Positions 58,794-64,000 of a stretch of 64,000 nt of DNA are shown in pieces. Source of the DNA: Toxorhynchites rutilus septentrionalis. Taxonomy: Eukaryota; Arthropoda; Insecta; Diptera; Culicidae. The position numbers were made by a program, and so were the translations under genes. The DNA lies in the NCBI RefSeq assembly GCF_029784135.1, contig NC_073746.1, forward strand, positions 257,958,994 through 258,022,993. Reading direction: 5' to 3'. Positions within the stretch are counted from its first letter, which is position 1. Each line of letters begins with the position of its first letter. The notes beneath the pieces are model-generated. The model was not told where the DNA came from. It did no database searches and saw only the letters and a list, made by a program, of their open reading frames with translations.

Positions 58794-60295
58794 TTGTCCC
58801 TACATCCTTATACCCTCCTTTCCTTCCTTTGCGGGTAATTCGTCCCCTTGCTATAAATAGTAGAATAAGTTGAAATGTAAATAAACTATAGATATACGAA
58901 TAGATTTAAGAATTGAGTGTTCATCAACATTGTTACAATTTCCTTATATCTCATCCTTCTCCTAAAAATATGTCACCCTTCTAAACTCGAGTACACCGCG
59001 AGTAATCGGTTTTCCACCTTACTAACCATAGATGTAAGAAAATTGTTTATATATATATAGTTTTAAAAATATATTTAAGAATTCGGCTCCTTTAAACTTA
59101 AGTAACTGAGCCTGTAAAAATAAACGAATTAATAAAAAAAAAAATATCTTCTATATCTCAGGATAAACCCGAATTTATACATCTCATGATCAGTATAATC
59201 TGAGCTACTCCCATATGGGATTCTTAAGTTTAATCCTCTTATCCTTCCCATTCTCGTGTAATTTGATATACTGGACATGAGGTTTGATATAATTATTTAA
59301 ACAGAAACTGCTACTGACATCGTTCAGAAGCATAATTTTTATATGAAACATCTGATGAGTTTCAAGGAATATTAGAGGCGAATGAACTGAAAAGTTTAAA
59401 GCCTCTTTAATCCAACATCATCATCATCAAGGAATTTGCCAAAAGCAGAAAATGATATACATACTCTTCAGACGGATATCAAAATTATGGAAAAAGAACT
59501 AGAGAATAATTTAAAAATTATTAATTTAAAAGCTTTGCAACGATAGATTCATTTTTTACTTATTTGAAACTTAAATATTCTTTCATTCAAATTACCACTT
59601 GTCCACAAATTGCGAATGTTTGAATTACAAAAACCAGCTCTGCAATGTTGGAAAAACATTATAGTTATTATTTTATATTCAAAATATCAACAAATCAATA
59701 TCATACATAATCAATCATAATGATCGCTTTCGGCCAGTGGCCTTCACTGCCTTTTTCTGGGGTTGCAACTCTCTGTTTGTCTAATCCATAAAATAGAAAC
59801 AAAAAAATTCTGATCAATTAGGACAATCGAAATCACACTTTTCGACATGTTTCAAACGGTCTACGGGAGCTACATTTTTAGTCCTCAATTACATCCCATA
59901 GTGCATTTATTGAATTCTAATAAACAAATTTACGTCCTCTGGATACGTCAGGATTTCTAAAAATGCCACCAAGCGGGTAAATTTCTGTTTTTTTATCTTT
60001 TCTTTCTTAAAAAGCAAGACAAGATTCAAAATGTTAGCAAAAAAGCTAAATAAATCCGAAATTGAAGTTGCTCCATTCCGCGTGACTAGCTTTCACCATC
60101 TAAAACACAAGTGACAAATATACTTGTTTTTCCCCGTGACGTGACAGTATCGTGATATTCATAATAAAACCGAGTTCATCAAAGTTGTCACGACGGATGA
60201 ACTCTTCCGGATTCTACACACACGGTGGCAGCCGTAATAACGTTGTATACAATTCCCTTCGTTTTCACCGTGAAGTGACGTTCGTGATCAGACCC

Positions 60296-61350
60296 ATTAT
60301 GTGTTGCGTGCGTTTTATCTTATTGGCCAAGTCCACCAGTTCCTCTACCTCCACCATTCGCCAAACCGATGAACGTTCGTCTTCCCGATCTCAATCTACC
60401 AAAGTTCAGTGGACGATTAGAGGACAGGTGCGTGTTTCGTGATTCCTTTGAATCTGCTGTAGGTTCCCGGAGTGACATCTACTGAGATCTACTATCTCGA
60501 GGGTCTCGTTGAAGGAGAAGCGGCAACTCATAAAATGTCATCTCAAAACATTGTTCGACACTTCAGTGATGCGCAAAGAATCAGCTGAGGAACTACTTTC
60601 GTTGGTCGATCGTTTCGAGCAACAGATCTCTGTGCTGAAGAGTTTGGGAGAACCAGCTGACAAATGGAGTTTGATTCTGGTCTACTTGTTATCTATTCGC
60701 CTCGACTCTTGTACCCTCCGGGAATGGGAAAACCATTGCTCGCGACTCGACACCGACAACATTGCTTCCGTTTTAGGAGAAACCGATTCGACCTTCAGCG
60801 TCTCCAATGACGAGTCGAGTTCCATACCGTCGTACGTCGTACGATGGTAAAGTTCCTCCAAAACTATGCTCGAGTATTGCATGCCGTTTCCCCGGCCACC
60901 TCCTCGTCTGTTCACAGTAAACCAAGGTCTCAGCCCAAGTCAGTCGCTTTGCCAGTAGCCGCACCGATGAAGAACGCTTCTAGTGTACCACCAACGAGTT
61001 CCAGTACCAGCAAATCAGAGAAGCCATGCGAACAGTGTGGCTAAAACCATTGTTTGTATCATTGTCCCGAATTCCTGAAGTTAGACATCGTTCATCAAAC
61101 CGATCTGGTGAAACAGAAAAAAATGTGCATGAATTGTTTGCGTTCTTTTTCCCATTTGGCTCGCACATGTTCGGGCACCCGTTGCAACGTCTGCTCGAGA
61201 AAACACCACACGTTACTTCATACGGACAGCGGAAATACCACGTCCACTTCCAGCAAACCCCTTAATGATGCGATCTGTTGCGTCGCCCTCGATCCACATT
61301 CCACTTCAATTGAACCTTCGCTCAAGTCCGCTGTGCAGGTTTTAGTCTAG
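60296..61350 (+). pseudogene. BEL/Pao gag, part 2 (DUF1759 and zinc knuckles)
   Basis: At about 60376 a frame reads LPDLNLPKFSGRLED, the hallmark start of the BEL DUF1759 region. It continues in a shifted frame as KEKRQLIKCHLKTLF, SAEELLSLVDRFEQQ and LGEPADKWSLILVYLLSIRL (60509-60850). Zinc-knuckle-like Cys-His motifs follow (CEQCG, CMNCLRSFSHLARTC, CNVCSRKHHTLLH at about 61022-61217). Several frameshifts and a TAA between them disrupt the polyprotein. Nucleic-acid binding is the family role. Confidence 0.85.
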
Positions 61351-61444
61351 CCACCTTCCACCTTCCACCATCCATCAACTTATCTCATCATGTTCACGGC
61401 ACTTCCGGGAATCCAGATACGCTCTAGTCTCACAATACCAAGCT

Positions 61445-62071
61445 GTGATCCCAGGAACCGTTTTTCTTCCAACCGCGCTCGTGAACATCCGCAGTAGCAG
61501 AGGCCGTACAGTCACCGCACGTTGGTTGCTGGATTGTGCTTCCCAGCGGAATTTCAACTCTGTAGCACCGTGTGAAAAACTACAACTTCCTCGCACTCGA
61601 CTACTACAGCCGATCACCATCAGTGGAATTGGCAACATCACCACGCTCGTCCAACACGAAGGTTCCGTTACCATTTCTTCCCGTGTGTCGTCATTTTCAC
61701 TGAAAAGTACAATGCTCCTACTTCCGTCGATTACGATGAAGCTGCCACAGTCCATCGTCGATGTCCGTCAATGGTCGATTCCGAAGCATGTCGACCTCGC
61801 CGATCCAACTTTCGCTGTTACCGGCAACAATGATATGATTATCGGCGCCGCCTTTTTCTTCCGTGTACTCCGATACGGGCGCATCTCTCTCGGTAATAAT
61901 CTTCCCCTGCTCCAGAACACCGAATTTGACTGGATGGTCTCAGGAGAATGTGGGCTGGAAGAACATGGCCACCAAAATCCACGTAATTGTCAATTCAACA
62001 AATCCTGCACAATCGATGAGTTGGTAAACAATTTTTGGCAATTGGAAGAAGTTCAACATTCCAAGGGTTAG
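61445..62071 (+). pseudogene. BEL/Pao aspartic protease (peptidase A17) region
   Basis: The frame of 208 codons begins after the gag knuckles and includes TARWLLDCASQRNF, where the active-site Asp is kept but the usual D-S/T-G reads D-C-A. Later come VDLADPTFAV, NNDMIIGAAFFFRVL and FDWMVSGECG, which are conserved in the A17 family. The frame ends at a TAG (62069-62071). The active-site change argues it was already non-functional, apart from the loss of the surrounding frame. Confidence 0.85.
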
Positions 62072-62107
62072 TCGCCGTCCGAACGCTACTGTGAGGAACA
62101 TTTCCTG

Positions 62108-62869
62108 TTGAACATCAAACGAAGTTGCGATGGTCGTTACGTCATCTCTCTTCCGAAACGGCAAGAGCTCTTGCTGCAGCTGGATGACAACTGGTACAAC
62201 GCTACGCGACGTTTCTACGCCTTGGAACGGTCGCTAGCTCGAGATCCAGAAAAGAGCGCCATGTATAAAAAATTTATCCACGAGTACTTGACGTTAGGAC
62301 ACATGCGGGAAATCAGTCTGGACGAACGTAACAACAAGCCTAGGTATTTTGTACCACATCAGCTACGAACAGTCTCCGATGCTTCCTGTGTTTCCAAGTC
62401 TGGTATTTCCCTGAACAATATTTTGCTGACTGGCCCTTCAATTCAGGAGACTTCGGTCAGCATCGTCACACGGTTTCGGATGCACGAATTCGTTGCTTCC
62501 GCGGACATCGAGAAAATGTATAGGCAGATCCTCGTATGTCCACCAGACCAGCCTCTCACAAGCATCGTTTGGCGCGATCATCCCGATGATCCACTGAAGA
62601 TATTCCAACTTCTCACCGTAACTTACGGCACCAGTTGTGCACCGTTCCTGGCGATAAGGGTGCTGAAGAAGCTTGCTGATGACGAAGAGCAACGATTTCC
62701 TCTAGCAGCTCCAGTGCTTCGCCGCGACTTTTATGTTGATAACCTCCTGACTGGATCAAACGACGAAGCGTCTCTTACCGCCACATGCAAACAGCTCATC
62801 GCCATGCTTGCTACCGTTGGACTTCCACTAAGGCTATGGTCCTCGTTAGGTTTTGGAACCTGCTACTGA
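62108..62869 (+). pseudogene. BEL/Pao reverse transcriptase region
   Basis: A frame of 253 codons: LPKRQELLLQLDDNWYNATR, YFVPHQLRTVSDASC (shifted family motif HH..V..R.VFDAS), SLNNILLTGPSIQE, ASADIEKMYRQILV (first catalytic Asp), FQLLTVTYGTSCAPFLAIR, and DFYVDNLLTGS in place of YVDD. The second Asp of the catalytic pair is therefore Asn, which should abolish polymerisation. It ends near 62869 by frameshift. Confidence 0.88.
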
Positions 62870-62879
62870 CCTACTCTCA

Positions 62880-63614
62880 TTCAAACAACCAAAATGGAAC
62901 GATTGTTCCGCACTGACCAAACGAACGATAATGTCGCAAATAAGCAGCTTGTTCGATCCGCTAGCAGTTGTCAGCGATTGGCCGCTGCAGTTGTCAGCGA
63001 TTGGCAGGATTTCCACAAAAATCTCTCCACTCTGGATCGGTTACGTATTACTCGCCATATACTTAAACCAGGATATGAGCGCCTAGAAATCCATGGCTTC
63101 AGCGATGCTTCCGAAGCAGCATACGGTGGCTGTTTATATCTCCGCTCAATTACTCCGTCTAGATCCTGCACAGTGCGTCTCCTGATGTCGAAGTCAAATC
63201 AATCGGGTGGCTGAGGTTCAGGAGCTTACCGCTCATGCTGTCTGGAACCATGTGTCTTGTGAGTATAATCCAGCCAACCTCATTTCTCGGGGTGCGAACC
63301 TGCACGACCTCAGAGAAATCATCTATGGTGACATGGGCCAGAGTGGCTGCGCACGTCGTCTTTACGATGGCCAGCCAAATACGTTCCGGTCAAATCACTC
63401 CCTCCAGAGATGTCTGAAGCACGCAAAATTGTCGTCCTGCCAGTCGTCGAAGAAGAACCGATCGATGACATAGTTTTCCGTTACTCCAGCCTTCGTACAG
63501 TGGTTCGAATCGGTACGTTCATTCGACAATTTGCCGAGAATTGCCGTCGTCACAGGAATCGTCTTGAGGGTCTTGAGCCTGTCGTTGGCCTCACTGTAGT
63601 TGAAATCGACTGCT
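62880..63614 (+). pseudogene. BEL/Pao RNase H and linker fragments, integrase missing
   Basis: In successive frames: DWQDFHKNLSTLDRLRITRH with YERLEIHGFSDASEAAYGGC (the RNase H start, 62990-63135), then a deletion, then VQELTAHAVWNHVSCEYNPA NLISRG (63213-63295, the segment before integrase), then VFRYSSLRTVVRIGTFIR (63470-63525). The integrase and DUF5641 regions expected next are absent. Homology ends at about 63600. Confidence 0.8.
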
Positions 63615-64000
63615 AGCTATCATGATTATATTAGTGCAATGATTAATGAGAAAATATTTTTAGTTTCTCTCTGTATTACCGGTGAAAAACGAAACGAAAA
63701 ACTTCATATTCATTATTATTTAACTATTCATTTTGCTACGAAACTACAGTTTTCAACTTGTAAACAGTCAACGTTTTACAGTACAATAAATTACTTACAA
63801 GTTACTTACAAGTTACATACGAGTAACCACTCAGTGTTGACGTCTGGTGGTAACTTTCAATCAGGGGCCATAATTTGGGTCCCCAACTAGATGTTCACAA
63901 AAATGTCCAATTATTCGTGTCGCATTACAGGTCTGTCCAATAAGTTAGATGTCGATTTGGAGGTTACTTACTATATATTAAGCTGTCAAAAAAGTCCTGC
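63615..64000. other. end region with possible LTR start
   Basis: AT-rich sequence with ACTTACAAGTTACTTACAAG direct repeats (63791-63812). TGTTGACGTCTGGTGG at about 63836-63851 could be the left end of a BEL LTR. The window ends inside unassigned sequence whose last bases (GTCAAAAAAGTCCTGC) look like part of a mariner terminus. Confidence 0.35.

Larger units (their letters stand above)
54408..59142 (+). mobile_element. I-clade LINE, full-length ends, internally deleted
   Basis: A 12-bp duplication AATATCTTCTAT flanks it (54396-54407 and 59143-59154). It has a 5' UTR of about 500 bp, ORF1 (54911-56473, two frameshifts), ORF2 (56466-58793), a 3' UTR and an A-rich tail. The 3' end contains GAATTCGGCTC ... 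CTGAGCCTGTAAAAATAAAC. The intact left end plus duplication means the insertion was 5'-complete. An in-frame deletion in ORF2 removed the RNase H region. It is nested inside the DNA transposon that is nested in BEL. Confidence 0.92.
53784..60295. mobile_element. TIR DNA transposon inserted in BEL gag
   Basis: Ends GGGCCTGATCACGAACATCA and (inverse at 60276-60295) GGGTCTGATCACGAACGTCA match at 18 of 20 positions. ATT flanks both sides (53781-53783 and 60296-60298). Removing the insert with one ATT makes the BEL gag frame continuous across the junction. Without its own LINE insert it is about 1.77 kb. No transposase is recognisable. CATAATTTC.G.CGTTTGAAC is directly repeated at 53920-53990. The 3-bp duplication and GGG ends fit a PIF/Harbinger-like element, but ATT is not its usual target. 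Confidence 0.78.
53110..63830 (+). mobile_element. degenerate BEL/Pao LTR retrotransposon, interrupted
   Basis: The element spans a 5' untranslated/primer-binding-like region (CTGGTCCTTCGAGCCGGATA near 53128), gag part 1 (53537-53783), an inserted DNA transposon (53784-60295), gag part 2 (60296-61350), aspartic protease (61445-62071), reverse transcriptase (62108-62869), and RNase H/linker pieces (62880-63600). Integrase is absent. TGTTGACGTCTGGTGG at about 63836 may be the start of a 3' LTR, since it recurs near 47491. No pair of full LTRs could be matched by eye. Stops and shifts throughout make it inactive. Confidence 0.75.

Overview
This is nuclear DNA from an insect, most likely a culicine (Aedes-like) mosquito. 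The strongest evidence is a tRNA-derived SINE with the Feilai organisation and a GAA-repeat tail (13177-13452), set among mosquito-type BEL/Pao, I-clade and Loa-like retrotransposons, mariner, piggyBac-like and Helitron elements. The sequence is AT-rich, genes have short GT-AG introns, and no bacterial operon structure, CRISPR array or rRNA is visible.

Layout. 1-9.3 kb: a pogo-like element carrying a deleted mariner, then a Mos-type mariner relic split by a SINE, a second SINE copy and a dispersed repeat family. 9.3-17.2 kb: a 5-unit tandem repeat, two inverted MITE copies with Feilai inside one of them, an RTE retrotransposon relic and more of the dispersed repeat. 17-25 kb: a TTAA MITE, a piggyBac-like element with a long (TA)n run, and a short Helitron. 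26-29 kb: hAT-like and Tc1/mariner transposase relics. 31-44 kb: a TTAA element, a perfect 44-bp foldback, several decayed mariners and one mariner with both termini. 44-47 kb: two weakly supported minus-strand host genes. 47.7-49.5 kb: a young 5'-truncated Loa-like LINE with a 13-bp target duplication. 50-51 kb: a Harbinger-like element. 51.6-52.2 kb: the one clear host gene, MAD2L2/REV7 (a HORMA-domain DNA polymerase zeta subunit), in two exons. 53-64 kb: a degenerate BEL/Pao LTR element whose gag is interrupted by a DNA transposon, which is itself interrupted by an almost complete I-clade LINE.

Interactions. Most of the coding potential is transposon-derived, and the insertions nest to three levels, so relative ages can be read from the sequence. 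The 3' tail of the SINE resembles the 3' tail of the I-clade LINE, which suggests the SINE borrows I-clade machinery. The REV7 gene lies in a non-repetitive island about 2 kb long, bounded by a DNA transposon upstream and the BEL element downstream.

I found no convincing undescribed multi-gene system. The most unusual items are the three-level nest at 53-63.8 kb, the perfect foldback at 34.7 kb, two mariner copies with complementary deletions, and a TTAA insertion whose empty site survives in a paralogous repeat in the same window.
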